A stretch of 64,000 nt of DNA from Streptomyces sp. CA-278952 (GCF_028747205.1 NZ_CP112880.1:5394001-5458000), one strand, 5' to 3'; counted from the stretch's first letter, positions 1-8,200 are shown. The notes: generated from the letters alone by a model not told the origin. Translations and numbers: made by a program.

Positions 1-301
1 CAGGCGGTCCGGACGGTTTCCGCAGGCAGACGCTGTACGGCACTGGATTTCCGGCTCCGGGGCGGCTCCGGAGAAGACTTCGCGTAAGCCGTGGCGAAAA
101 TGATCGATCAAATCGGTGGGAAACATCACGGAGGTCTTCCGGAACCGCAGTCAAGGGGGCAGGATGAGTAAGTTGGCGGCACTCAGTGCCGCCCATGAGT
201 CCAATGGACGACCCCGAGTGCACTCTCCTGAGCCGAATGGGGGAGGGTGGAAGACAGTCAGGGCACCTCGAAGAAGAGGCACTACGTCGGTGAGGGATGA
301 C
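1..301. other. Region upstream of citA
   Basis: I see no separate gene here. The stretch presumably holds the promoter and leader of the citrate synthase gene. An ATG at 164 is preceded by AAGGGGG and is in frame with citA. Reading from it would add 46 residues that do not resemble citrate synthase, so I treat it as leader sequence rather than coding. Confidence 0.5.
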
Positions 302-1600
302 GTGAGCGAGCACACCAACAACGCTGTAGTACTGCGGTACGGCGATGACGAGTACACCTACCCGGTGATCAACAGCACCGTCGGCGACAAGGGCTTCGAC
401 ATCGGGAAGCTCCGGGCCAATACCGGCCTGGTGACGCTGGACAGCGGATACGGCAACACCGCCGCCTATAAATCCGCCGTCACGTACCTCGACGGTGAGC
501 AGGGCATTCTGCGCTACCGCGGATACCCGATCGAGCAGCTCGCCGAGCGCTCGTCGTTCCTCGAGGTCGCGTACACGCTGATCAACGGCGATCTGCCGAG
601 GGTCGACGAGCTGGCGACCTTCAAGAACGAGATCACCCAGCACACGCTGCTGCACGAGGACGTCAAGCGGTTCTTCGACGGCTTCCCGCGCGACGCCCAC
701 CCGATGGCCATGCTGTCCTCGGTCGTCAGCGCGCTGTCCACGTTCTACCAGGACAGCCACAACCCGTTCGACGAGCAGCAGCGTCACCTCTCGACGATCC
801 GCCTCCTGGCGAAGCTTCCGACGATCGCGGCGTACGCCTACAAGAAGTCGATCGGGCACCCCTTCGTCTACCCGCGCAACGATCTCGGGTACGTCGAGAA
901 CTTCCTGCGCATGACCTTCTCGGTCCCCGCCCAGGAGTACGAGCTGGACCCGGTCGTCGTCTCGGCGCTGGACAAGCTGCTCATCCTGCACGCGGACCAC
1001 GAGCAGAACTGTTCGACCTCCACCGTGCGTCTGGTCGGCTCCTCGCAGGCGAACATGTTCGCCTCGATCTCCGCCGGCATCTCGGCGCTGTGGGGCCCCC
1101 TGCACGGTGGCGCCAACCAGTCGGTGCTGGAGATGCTGGAAGGCATCCAGGCCAACGGCGGCGACGTCGACTCCTTCATCCGCAAGGTGAAGAACAAGGA
1201 GGACGGCGTCCGCCTGATGGGCTTCGGCCACCGGGTGTACAAGTCCTTCGACCCGCGCGCCAAGATCATCAAGGCTGCCGCGCACGACGTGCTGTCCGCG
1301 CTCGGCAAGTCCGACGAGCTGCTCGACATCGCGCTCAAGCTGGAGGAGCACGCGCTCTCCGACGACTACTTCGTCTCGCGCAACCTCTACCCCAACGTGG
1401 ACTTCTACACCGGTCTGATCTACCGGGCCATGGGCTTCCCGACCGAGATGTTCACCGTGCTCTTCGCGCTCGGCCGGCTTCCCGGCTGGATCGCCCAGTG
1501 GCACGAGATGATCAAGGAGCCGGGTTCCCGCATCGGCCGCCCGCGTCAGATCTACACCGGCGAGGTCCTGCGCGACTTCGTCCCGGTCGAGGGCCGCTGA
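302..1600 (+). CDS. citA: Citrate synthase (type II, hexameric class)
   Basis: Condenses acetyl-CoA and oxaloacetate to citrate at the entry of the TCA cycle; cytoplasmic. The 432-residue product starts VSEHTNNAVVLRY and carries the citrate synthase signature GFGHRVYKSFDPRA near residue 305, including the catalytic His. It also has LHGGANQSVLEML and ends IGRPRQIYTG, as expected for the family. The GTG at 302 was chosen because GAGGGATGAC lies just upstream and because Streptomyces citrate synthases begin with SEHTNN. An in-frame ATG at 164 also has a plausible ribosome-binding site but would add a non-conserved extension. The gene stands alone, with gene-poor sequence on both sides within the window. 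Confidence 0.96.
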   Translation: MSEHTNNAVVLRYGDDEYTYPVINSTVGDKGFDIGKLRANTGLVTLDSGYGNTAAYKSAVTYLDGEQGILRYRGYPIEQLAERSSFLEVAYTLINGDLPRVDELATFKNEITQHTLLHEDVKRFFDGFPRDAHPMAMLSSVVSALSTFYQDSHNPFDEQQRHLSTIRLLAKLPTIAAYAYKKSIGHPFVYPRNDLGYVENFLRMTFSVPAQEYELDPVVVSALDKLLILHADHEQNCSTSTVRLVGSSQANMFASISAGISALWGPLHGGANQSVLEMLEGIQANGGDVDSFIRKVKNKEDGVRLMGFGHRVYKSFDPRAKIIKAAAHDVLSALGKSDELLDIALKLEEHALSDDYFVSRNLYPNVDFYTGLIYRAMGFPTEMFTVLFALGRLPGWIAQWHEMIKEPGSRIGRPRQIYTGEVLRDFVPVEGR

Positions 1601-1794
1601 CCCGGACCGCATCACCCCTGTAGTGCCCGGCCTCTTCGGCCGACTGCCTTCGCCCCGCGTACCGCGCTTCGCACAGAGCGCGGTGTCCGGGGCGATTCGG
1701 CGTTGTGCGGGGCGTGTGCACGGGCCGCCTACGGGCGTGTGGCGTGTACAGGCGGCGAGCGGGCTCATGTGCGGGCCGTGTACGGGACTCGGGT

Positions 1795-1842
1795 CGGCTC
1801 ATGCGGGGCGCATACGGGGCTTGGGCGGCTCATGCGGGGCGC
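1795..1842. repeat. Direct repeat of 17 bp in gene-poor region
   Basis: CGGCTCATGCGGGGCGC occurs at 1795-1811 and again at 1826-1842. Related degenerate copies occur upstream from about 1697. No function is evident. Confidence 0.7.
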
Positions 1843-1860
1843 GAGCGGGCTGGAAGGCGA

Positions 1861-1909
1861 GAAACGCCCCGCCGCCGATCCCCCCACGGGTCGACGGTCG
1901 GGGCGTTTC
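1861..1909. terminator. Terminator-like hairpin
   Basis: A perfect 11-bp stem, GAAACGCCCCG at 1861-1871 with its complement at 1899-1909, encloses a GC-rich 27-base loop. The right arm ends in GTTTCC. It may end transcription from citA or from the copZ side, but lies about 260 bp past the citA stop. Confidence 0.55.
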
Positions 1910-2094
1910 CCATATCCCGGAGCGGATTCCCCCCACGGGATCCGGCCGGGCGTCTGCAGGGAGCCGAAGCTCCCGTTGTTCTTTTGTGCCGCGGTCCGCC
2001 GGGGTCCGTACGCACGGGAGGGCCGCTCAAAGCTCCCCGGTGCACGTGCCCCGGCCACCGCTTGCCACAGGAGCGTCCCCCAAGACACTCCATC

Positions 2095-2114
2095 GGATGT
2101 CCCCCAAGACATCC
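2095..2114. promoter_or_regulatory. Perfect dyad GGATGTC-N6-GACATCC
   Basis: The arms GGATGTC (2095-2101) and GACATCC (2108-2114) are exact complements around CCCCAA. The inner word GTCCCCCAAGACA is repeated at 2075-2087. It could be an operator left over from a lost gene; no intact gene is appropriately placed downstream. Confidence 0.3.
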
Positions 2115-2192
2115 TTGGCTCGCACTCTAAGACTCGCGAACCCACCGGATGGTTACCCTGAAACCGGTGTGATCTAAATCTCTTTGTGGAAG

Positions 2193-2462
2193 TTACGTGA
2201 AGGCGCGCAACCGTAGGCTGTGCGTGACGACGAACACGGACGAAAACGCCATGACGGCTCCCGCGATCACAGGGTTGAGCAGGCCAATTGCGGCCAGGGG
2301 CAAGGCCGTGACGTCGCACCCGGAGGCCCGGGGGAAGTCGCCCCTGGTAGTGGCCAGCGTACGCCTGGAGAGGCGGATCGCGTCAGCCGTCACCTTGAGA
2401 TCTCCACGAACCGGCTGAGGTCGCTCGCCTCGATCGCCGCATCCGTCCCCGTGCCCGCCGCC
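2193..2462 (-). pseudogene. copA: Remnant of copper-exporting P1B-type ATPase (C-terminus only, frameshifted)
   Basis: The minus strand encodes the extreme C-terminus of a CopA-type ATPase in two frames. From about 2462 to 2419 one frame reads GTGTDAAIEASDL, the conserved segment after the hinge motif. From about 2414 another frame reads ADAIRLSRRTLAT and then PLAAIGLLNPVIAGA and FSSVFVV, the last membrane helices. A frameshift at about 2402-2418 separates them. The metal-binding domains, the CPC helix, the phosphorylation DKTG loop and the ATP-binding domain are missing, so no transporter can be made. The remnant sits just downstream of copZ, the normal copZ-copA order, which suggests an internal deletion of roughly 2 kb. 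The junction sequence at 2463-2603 encodes nothing I recognise. Confidence 0.85.
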
Positions 2463-2603
2463 GGCGGACCTCGTCGGTGACCAGCATCGTGATGTGCGGG
2501 AGGCCGAGCTTCTGGGGAACGCGGATCGGGCCGTACCCCACCAGTAGCGACTGGCGAGGTGCGGCCCGACGGCGGACGGGGTGGCGGCTGCTCCGGCCGG
2601 CCT

Positions 2604-2921
2604 TCAGGCGGCCGGGCCGAGGAGCTCGTACCCGGCCTCGTCGACGGCGGCGCGGACGGCGTCCTCGGTCAGCGGGGCCTTGGACGTGACGGTGACCAGG
2701 CCGGTGGCGGCGACGGCCGCGACCGAGGTCACGCCCGCGATCCCGGAGATCTCCTCCGCGATGGAGCCCTCGCAGTGGCCGCAGGTCATGCCCTTGACCT
2801 GGTACACGGTGGTGACCGCGTCGGTCTGCTCGATCTGGACGTCGGCCGCGCCGTCGTGGCAGGAACCGGTGGGCGTGCAGCAGGAACCGGTGGACTGGGG
2901 GGTCTCGGTCTCGGCGGTCAT
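2604..2921 (-). CDS. copZ: Copper chaperone CopZ (HMA domain)
   Basis: A 105-residue cytoplasmic copper carrier. The heavy-metal-associated domain occupies the C-terminal two thirds, with the copper ligands in GMTCGHC (Cys47 and Cys50). An unusual N-terminal extension holds further cysteines (Cys14, Cys15, Cys21) in SCCTPTGSC, which may add metal-binding capacity. The start is supported by GAGGAG six bases upstream. A CsoR-type operator lies about 90 bp upstream, so the gene should be induced by Cu(I). Its usual partner ATPase immediately downstream is only a fragment, so CopZ here must hand copper to an ATPase encoded elsewhere or act as a buffer. Confidence 0.93.
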   Translation of the reverse strand: MTAETETPQSTGSCCTPTGSCHDGAADVQIEQTDAVTTVYQVKGMTCGHCEGSIAEEISGIAGVTSVAAVAATGLVTVTSKAPLTEDAVRAAVDEAGYELLGPAA

Positions 2922-3012
2922 GACGTTCTCCTCTTCGCGAACACGTTACGGCGGCTTGGCGGGGCGCGGGGGCGTCGCGGAGGACTCCCGGCGTTCCGTC
3001 GTACCTAACACT

Positions 3013-3029
3013 ATACCCCTAGGGGGTAT
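3013..3029 (-). promoter_or_regulatory. CsoR-type copper operator
   Basis: ATACCCCTAGGGGGTAT is a perfect 7-3-7 dyad and matches the ATACCCC/GGGGTAT operator bound by actinobacterial CsoR, the Cu(I)-responsive repressor. It lies upstream of copZ, transcribed leftwards. CsoR itself is not encoded in this window. Confidence 0.85.
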
Positions 3030-3092
3030 GAAGGCGATCCGGCGCGGCGGCGCGCGTCGGGCCCGTGGCCGTGCAGGGTGCGCGCGGGGTGT

Positions 3093-3815
3093 CTACGGCG
3101 CGTGCTGGGCCCGGTCTCGCGCATCGTCGCCGACCAGGGGGTCCAGATAGCGGAACATGATCGTCTTCAGCTCCTGGGTGTAGGCCGCGCGCTCCTCGCC
3201 CTCGTGGGCCATGATCAGGTCCAGCCCGGCCTTGAAGAGCATGAGGGTCATGTCGGCGATGCGGTGGACCTCGCCGGCCGGTACGTACGGGAGGTAGCCG
3301 GCGAGCACCGATTCGACCCGCGTCAGCATCGTGGCGTGCAGCGTGTCGTGCTCCTCGGTGATCCGGCCGGGGATCTCCGAGCCGTGCATCAGGACGGAGA
3401 AGGCCGGGTTCTCGCAGTTGAAGGCGATCAGCGGGTCGAGGATGGCGTCCAGCATGCGGTCGAGCGGCAGCTCGATATGGCTCTGGGCGAAGGCGGCGCC
3501 GTAGGTGTCCCGCCAGCGGTTGAGCAGCTGGTCGCCCAGCTCGACGGCGATGGCCTCCTTGTTCGGGAAGAACTGGTAGAGCGTGCCCGGCGACACCCCT
3601 GCCTCGCGGGCGATGGCGTTGGTGCTCGACGCGGTGTAGCCGCTGGTGCAGAAGACGCTGGCGGCGGCCTGGAGCAGTTGGGCGATACGGGCCTCGCCGC
3701 GGGCCTGGCGGCGACGCGGGCGGGCGGATCCCGGCGCTCCGCCGTCCGCGCCGGCGGTGGATCCGCCGTCCGCTCCGTCCGCTGCGGCGCCCTTGGTGGC
3801 TTTGGCCTCCGACAC
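3093..3815 (-). CDS. TetR-family transcriptional repressor
   Basis: A 240-residue regulator. After an Ala/Gly/Asp-rich N-terminal tail of about 40 residues, the TetR helix-turn-helix appears as ASSTNAIAREAGVSPGTLYQFFPNKEAIA. An all-helical ligand-binding and dimerisation domain follows. The GTG at 3815 was chosen because GGGGA precedes it at good spacing; longer readings would run through the operator. It is divergent from an MMPL exporter and a long dyad lies between the two starts, so it most likely represses both genes and is released by the exporter's substrate. The ligand cannot be read from the sequence. Confidence 0.92.
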   Translation of the reverse strand: MSEAKATKGAAADGADGGSTAGADGGAPGSARPRRRQARGEARIAQLLQAAASVFCTSGYTASSTNAIAREAGVSPGTLYQFFPNKEAIAVELGDQLLNRWRDTYGAAFAQSHIELPLDRMLDAILDPLIAFNCENPAFSVLMHGSEIPGRITEEHDTLHATMLTRVESVLAGYLPYVPAGEVHRIADMTLMLFKAGLDLIMAHEGEERAAYTQELKTIMFRYLDPLVGDDARDRAQHAP

Positions 3816-3846
3816 GGTCAATCCCCGGCTCTCGTGATGCGGTTGA

Positions 3847-3901
3847 CAAACGCGAGTACTCGCTCGCATTCTAGTGAAACGCGAGCGACTACTCGTGTTT
3901 G
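3847..3901. promoter_or_regulatory. Probable TetR operator (long inverted repeat)
   Basis: The arms at 3847-3867 and 3881-3901 are 21 bp each, match at 19 positions as reverse complements, and flank a 13-bp spacer. Each arm also contains a shorter near-palindrome around CGAGTACTCG. The site lies between the divergent TetR and MMPL starts, the standard place for autoregulation plus control of the exporter. Confidence 0.75.
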
Positions 3902-3973
3902 CCAGGGTAAGTGGCAACGACCGACCCATGCTGCCTTGTGCTGCCCGGGTCTCGGTGAAGGGGACACCGCACC

Positions 3974-6307
3974 ATGTCCGAAGTCAACCGTTCCGCGCCG
4001 CCGTCGATCGGCGGCTGGACCCGGCTCGTCACCGCCCGGCCGCGGCTCGCGCTGCTGGCCGCGCTGGTGATCACCGCACTCGCCGTCTTCGCGGGGAGCG
4101 GGGTGGCGGACCGGATGGGCAGCGGCGGCTGGCAGGCCCCCGACGCCGAGTCGACCTACGCGACCGAGGTGCTGGCGAGGGAGTTCCCCGCTTCCCAGCC
4201 CAACCTGCTCCTGCTGGTGGACAGCGGCTCCGCGACCGTCGACGACCCGGCGGTGGCCGCCGAAGCCGCCCGTCTGGTCGAGCGGCTGAAGACCGAGCCG
4301 GGGATCTCGGGCGTCGGGTCCTACTGGGAGACCGCGTCCCCCGCCCTGCGCTCCGAGGACGGTCACGAGGCGGTCATCGCCGCCCGGATCGGGGGCGACG
4401 AGAAGACCGCCGGCGAGACCCTCGACCGGATAGCCCCCGCCTTCGCGGGGGAGCGGGGACCGGTGGAGGTCTCCTTCGGCGGGCCCGTCGCGGTGCAGCA
4501 CGAGATGCAGACGATCATCCAGGAGGACCTGCTGCGGGCCGAGCTGATCGCCCTGCCGGTGACGCTCGTCCTGCTGGTGATGGTCTTCGGCAGCGCCGTC
4601 GCCGCGATGCTGCCGCTCGGTGTCGGCATCGTCGCCATCCTCGGCACCAACGCCGTGCTGCGAGGGCTGACGGAGTTCACCGACGTCTCGGTCTTCGCCA
4701 TGAACCTCACTACGGCGCTCGGGCTCGGACTCGCCATCGACTACGCCCTGTTCATCGTCCGCCGCTTCCGCGAGGAGCTGGCCGGCGGGGCGGACCCCCG
4801 GACCGCGGTGGGCACGACGCTGCGGACCGCCGGGCGTACGGTGCTGTTCTCGGCGCTGACCGTGGCGGTGTCCCTGTCGGCCATGCTCGTCTTCCCGCAG
4901 TACTTCCTGCGGTCCTTCGCCTACGCCGGGATCGCCGTGGTCCTCCTGGCCGCTGCTGCCGCACTGATCCTGCTGCCCGCCGCGCTCGTGCTGCTCGGCC
5001 ACCGGGTCAACTCGCTGGACCTGCGCCGCCTGTTCCGCCGCCGGAAGAAGGAGACCGCCGACGCCGGTGCGTCGCCCGGCCGGGGCTGGGCGCGGCTGGC
5101 CGTGCTGGTGATGCGCAGGGCGCCCGTCTTCGCCGTCGTCACCACCGTCGGGCTCCTGCTGCTCGGACTGCCCTTCCTGGGCGTCAAGTTCGGCACGGCG
5201 GACGACCGTCAGCTGCCGGCCTCGGCGGAGTCCCGGGTCGTCCAGGAACACATCCGCGAAGGGTTCCCCGGCAGCCCCGGCGGCGGCCTGGAGGTGCTGG
5301 CCGAGGGGCAGGGCTCCCCCGCCGCGTACGCGGAGCTGAAGGACCGGATCGAGCAGCTTCCCGGAGTCCTGCGGGTCGACGGCCCGGTCACCGGGGACTC
5401 CGTGGCCTACTACAGCGTGCTGCCCGAGGGAGAAGCCGTCGGCGAGAAGACCCAACAGCTCGTACGGGACCTGAGGGCCGTGCCCTCCGCCTCCTCCCTC
5501 GACACCTCGGTGACGGGCACAGCGGCGGTCCTCGTCGACTCCAAGGACGCCATAGCCGACCGGCTGCCCTGGGCGGTGGGGATCATCGTGGTGGTCACCC
5601 TGTTCCTGGTCTTCCTGCTCACCGGCAGTGTGCTCATCCCGCTCCAGGCGGTCGTGCTCAACGCCCTCAGCCTGACCGCGATGTTCGGAGCGGTGGTCTG
5701 GGTCTTCCAGGACGGGAATCTCTCCGGGCTGCTCGCCTTCACCAGCACGGGCGACATCGAGACGACGCTGCCCGTCCTGATGTTCTGCGTCGCCTTCGGA
5801 CTCTCCATGGACTACGGGGTCTTCCTGATATCCCGGATCAAGGAGGAGTACGACCGCACCGGCGACCACGAGCACTCCGTCACCTTCGGACTCCGGCACA
5901 CCGGCGGACTGATCACCGCGGCCGCAGTGATCCTCGCGGTCGTCATGGTGGCCATCGGCACCTCACGGGTCACCAACACCAAGATGCTGGGACTCGGCAT
6001 CGCCCTCGCCGTCCTGATGGACGCCATGGTGGTGCGGGGCCTGCTGGTCCCCGCGGTGATGAAGCTGATGGGCAGCTCCACCTGGTGGGCCCCCGCGCCC
6101 CTGCGTGCCTTCCACCGCAGGTTCGGCCTCAGCGAAGGGGACGGGGAAGTCCTTCGGAAAGGGCCCTCGGAGAGGCCGGGAACACCCCCGGAGCGGGCCC
6201 CGGAGGGCCCGCGGGGCACCGAACGGGGGGAGGCAGGGGGGCCGGCCTCTCCGCCCGCCACAGAAGACGCCAGGGGCCTGCCAGCGGCATCGGCAAAGGG
6301 TCGCTGA
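3974..6307 (+). CDS. MMPL/RND-family membrane transporter
   Basis: A 777-residue inner-membrane transporter of the MMPL class, which exports lipids or hydrophobic compounds using the proton gradient. The protein shows the duplicated RND plan: an N-terminal helix (residues 25-45), an extracytoplasmic domain, five or six helices from about 190 to 340, then a second copy with helices at about 375-400 and 530-700. The segments LGLGLAIDYALFIVRRFREE and FGLSMDYGVFLISRIKEEY are the conserved repeats carrying the helix-4 Asp. AAGGGGAC precedes the ATG. The last 70 residues are a Pro/Glu/Gly-rich cytoplasmic tail. It is divergent from a TetR regulator with a shared operator, which suggests substrate-induced efflux. 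Confidence 0.94.
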   Translation: MSEVNRSAPPSIGGWTRLVTARPRLALLAALVITALAVFAGSGVADRMGSGGWQAPDAESTYATEVLAREFPASQPNLLLLVDSGSATVDDPAVAAEAARLVERLKTEPGISGVGSYWETASPALRSEDGHEAVIAARIGGDEKTAGETLDRIAPAFAGERGPVEVSFGGPVAVQHEMQTIIQEDLLRAELIALPVTLVLLVMVFGSAVAAMLPLGVGIVAILGTNAVLRGLTEFTDVSVFAMNLTTALGLGLAIDYALFIVRRFREELAGGADPRTAVGTTLRTAGRTVLFSALTVAVSLSAMLVFPQYFLRSFAYAGIAVVLLAAAAALILLPAALVLLGHRVNSLDLRRLFRRRKKETADAGASPGRGWARLAVLVMRRAPVFAVVTTVGLLLLGLPFLGVKFGTADDRQLPASAESRVVQEHIREGFPGSPGGGLEVLAEGQGSPAAYAELKDRIEQLPGVLRVDGPVTGDSVAYYSVLPEGEAVGEKTQQLVRDLRAVPSASSLDTSVTGTAAVLVDSKDAIADRLPWAVGIIVVVTLFLVFLLTGSVLIPLQAVVLNALSLTAMFGAVVWVFQDGNLSGLLAFTSTGDIETTLPVLMFCVAFGLSMDYGVFLISRIKEEYDRTGDHEHSVTFGLRHTGGLITAAAVILAVVMVAIGTSRVTNTKMLGLGIALAVLMDAMVVRGLLVPAVMKLMGSSTWWAPAPLRAFHRRFGLSEGDGEVLRKGPSERPGTPPERAPEGPRGTERGEAGGPASPPATEDARGLPAASAKGR

Positions 6308-6363
6308 CCTGGGATTTCATGCTCCGACTGGCTAAAATTACCCCATCGGAAAAGGGGGCCCGG

Positions 6364-7116
6364 ATGGACCGGAACGTGACCACGACGGACGATGTACTGG
6401 CGCTGATGGACGGGCTGTTCGCCCCTGCGGCGGACCGGTGGACAGCCAACGGGGAGCCCTGGTGGGACGACTTCTACGCGGACCGTTCCAAGGCGGTGCC
6501 GTTCTTCGTGGACAAGCCCGACGAGAGCCTGGACGGGTATGTCCGCCAGGGGCTGATCGCCCCGGGCCGTGCGCTCGACCTCGGCTGCGGGCCCGGCCGC
6601 AACGCGCTGCACCTGGCCTCGCTCGGCTTCGACGTCGACGCGGTCGACCTCTCCCCGGAAGCGATCGCCTGGGCCCGCGAGCGGGCGGAAGGCGCGGGGG
6701 CCCACGGCGTCCGGTTCCACCGCGGTGACGCGTTCGCGCTGACGGCGGCGGGGGCCGCCCTGGCCGGGCCCTACGACCTGATCCACGACTCCGGCTGCTT
6801 CCACCACCTGCCGCCCCATCGGCGTATCAGCTATCTCGCCCTCCTGGAGCGTTGCCTCGCGCCCGGCGGCCACTTCGCGCTCACCTGTTTCGCCGCCGGG
6901 GAGGGCGGGATGGGCTCGGAGCTGCCGGACGCCGAGCTCTACCGCACGGGCGGCCTCCAGGGCGGGCTCGCCTACTCACCCGAGGCGCTGCGCCACGTCT
7001 TCTCCGGCCTGAGCGAGATCGAGCTGCGCCGGATGAACGACGAGGCTCCCGCATCCCCGCTCTTCGGAGAGCCGTTCCTCTGGACGGCCCTCTTCCGGGC
7101 GCCCGCCCGGGGCTGA
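6364..7116 (+). CDS. Class I SAM-dependent methyltransferase
   Basis: A 250-residue protein with the Rossmann methyltransferase core. Motif I is ALDLGCGPGRNALHLA near residue 74, the acidic loop is VDAVDLSPEAIAWA, and the motif after strand 4 is YDLIHDSGCFHHLPPHRR. It resembles the tellurite/thiopurine-resistance type (TehB-like) methyltransferases in its DSGCFHHL segment, but the substrate is not known. AAGGGGG precedes the ATG at 6364. The gene is 56 bp downstream of the MMPL transporter. The gap holds an A/T-rich TAAAAT at about 6332, so it could have its own promoter or be cotranscribed. Confidence 0.88.
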   Translation: MDRNVTTTDDVLALMDGLFAPAADRWTANGEPWWDDFYADRSKAVPFFVDKPDESLDGYVRQGLIAPGRALDLGCGPGRNALHLASLGFDVDAVDLSPEAIAWARERAEGAGAHGVRFHRGDAFALTAAGAALAGPYDLIHDSGCFHHLPPHRRISYLALLERCLAPGGHFALTCFAAGEGGMGSELPDAELYRTGGLQGGLAYSPEALRHVFSGLSEIELRRMNDEAPASPLFGEPFLWTALFRAPARG

Positions 7117-7183
7117 CGGGCCCGGGTCGGGTAGGGGGCGGGCCCGGGGCGGGCGAGCGGGGTCGCTGCGCGGGCAGGGGGTG

Positions 7184-7375
7184 TCAGCGGCCCCGGTTTC
7201 GGGGGCGGGAGGCGACCCACGCGCGGACGGTGTCTCCGTACCAGTACGGCTTCCCGTTCTTCACCTGGTCGGGCGGGGGCAGGAGCCCGTGCTTGCGATA
7301 GGAGCGGACGGTGTCCGGCTGGACCTGGATGTGCGCGGCAATGTCCTTGTAGGACCAGAGCGTCTCGTCGGTCAT
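7184..7375 (-). CDS. Small MerR/AlpA-like helix-turn-helix protein
   Basis: A 63-residue protein that is essentially one winged helix: YKDIAAHIQVQPDTVRSYRKHGLLPPPDQ followed by GKPYWYGDTVRAWVASRP. This is the helix-turn-helix form of MerR/excisionase-like DNA-binding proteins common as orphan genes in Streptomyces. The ATG at 7375 has GAGAGG eight bases upstream; a GTG nine bases earlier is a weaker alternative. No ligand domain is present, so it may act as a simple DNA-binding factor. Neighbours give no clue to its targets. Confidence 0.8.
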   Translation of the reverse strand: MTDETLWSYKDIAAHIQVQPDTVRSYRKHGLLPPPDQVKNGKPYWYGDTVRAWVASRPRNRGR

Positions 7376-7632
7376 CAGTGACACCTCTCAGCGCTTCTCT
7401 GCTCTGCTGCGCTCCGCAGCACAGGCTGACGATCACTCAGCCCGTGCTGGGTTGAACGACCCCGGGCGGCAGGCGGCGTGGGGCTGTCGACCGACTGTGA
7501 CAGAAACCACGCGTAACCGAGATATGTGTGCCGAAACGGTTACTGCTGGAACAGAAGGGACGAACGGGGTCCGGTGGTGTCCGGTGGTGCGGGGCGCGGT
7601 CGTTGTCAGACCTGGCTGCCACGATGGAGGCC

Positions 7633-8157
7633 ATGAGCACTTCCGAACGCCCGATGCCCCCGCTGGTCGCCGACGAACGCACCTCCCTGGAGAGCTGGCT
7701 CGACTTCTACCGCGCCACCCTTGCGCAGAAGTGCGGGGACCTGCCCGAGAAGGGGCTGCGCGAGGCGTCCGCGACGCCCTCGCCGATCACGCTGCTCGGA
7801 CTGCTCCAGCACCTGGCGGAGGTCGAGCGCAACTGGTTCCGCCGCGTGCTCGCGCAGGAGGACGCCCCGCCGCTCTTCGCCCCTCCGGCCGGCGGCGGGG
7901 ACGGAGCCGAGGGCCGTGACGGCGGCTGGGAGCTCGCCGAGGACTCCACCCACGAGCGGGCGCTCGCCCAGTGGGAGGCCGAGGTGGCACGGTCCCGGCA
8001 GAACTGCGCGGCCCGGGCGCTCGACGACACCAGCCCGTTCATGGGCGCGCAGGTCACCCTGCGGTGGATCTACACCCACATGATCGGCGAGTACGCGCGC
8101 CACTGCGGCCACGCCGACCTGATCCGCGAACGCGTCGACGGAAGCACGGGAGTCTGA
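7633..8157 (+). CDS. DinB-like protein (DUF664 family)
   Basis: A 174-residue four-helix-bundle protein of the DinB/DUF664 superfamily, which includes mycothiol-dependent enzymes and metal-binding proteins. The family metal ligands are visible as the His in LLGLLQHLAEVERNW (near residue 65) and the late pair in WIYTHMIGEYARHCGHADLIRE (near 150-160). The start is uncertain: ATG 7633 follows GGAGG too closely and ATG 7624 lacks a ribosome-binding site. The exact reaction is unknown; mycothiol conjugation or maleylpyruvate-isomerase-like chemistry is possible by family only. The gene converges on an inositol-cluster gene. Confidence 0.85.
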   Translation: MSTSERPMPPLVADERTSLESWLDFYRATLAQKCGDLPEKGLREASATPSPITLLGLLQHLAEVERNWFRRVLAQEDAPPLFAPPAGGGDGAEGRDGGWELAEDSTHERALAQWEAEVARSRQNCAARALDDTSPFMGAQVTLRWIYTHMIGEYARHCGHADLIRERVDGSTGV

Positions 8158-8200
8158 CCCGGGGCGGCCGGCACAGCCGGGGCGGTGCGGGCCCGCCCGA

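Larger units (their letters stand above)
1601..2192. other. Gene-poor intergenic region
   Basis: I find no convincing gene in these roughly 590 bases, although spurious open frames exist on both strands. The first part (1697-1860) is a set of imperfect repeats rich in GGGC and CATGCGGGG. It is followed by a strong terminator-like hairpin at 1861-1909. At 2075-2114 two copies of a 13-base word (GTCCCCCAAGACA) lie 24 bp apart, the second inside a perfect 7-6-7 dyad. The right end abuts the decayed copA. Confidence 0.6.

Noticed and set aside
116..301. N-terminal extension of citrate synthase
   Set aside because: The extra residues are basic and non-conserved; the GTG at 302 has its own ribosome-binding site and matches the known family start.
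1623..2177. Open frames of up to 184 codons in the gene-poor stretch
   Set aside because: They consist of Arg/Gly/Ala/Pro from GC-rich repeats, overlap each other on both strands and resemble no protein family.
2463..2603. Gene fragment giving GLPHITMLVTDEV on the minus strand
   Set aside because: The short conserved-looking peptide could come from another decayed gene, but I cannot assign a family and the frame is not continuous with copZ or copA.
3818..5899. 693-codon minus-strand open frame
   Set aside because: It is the antisense shadow of the MMPL transporter: rich in His, Gln, Gly and Arg, with no family motif.
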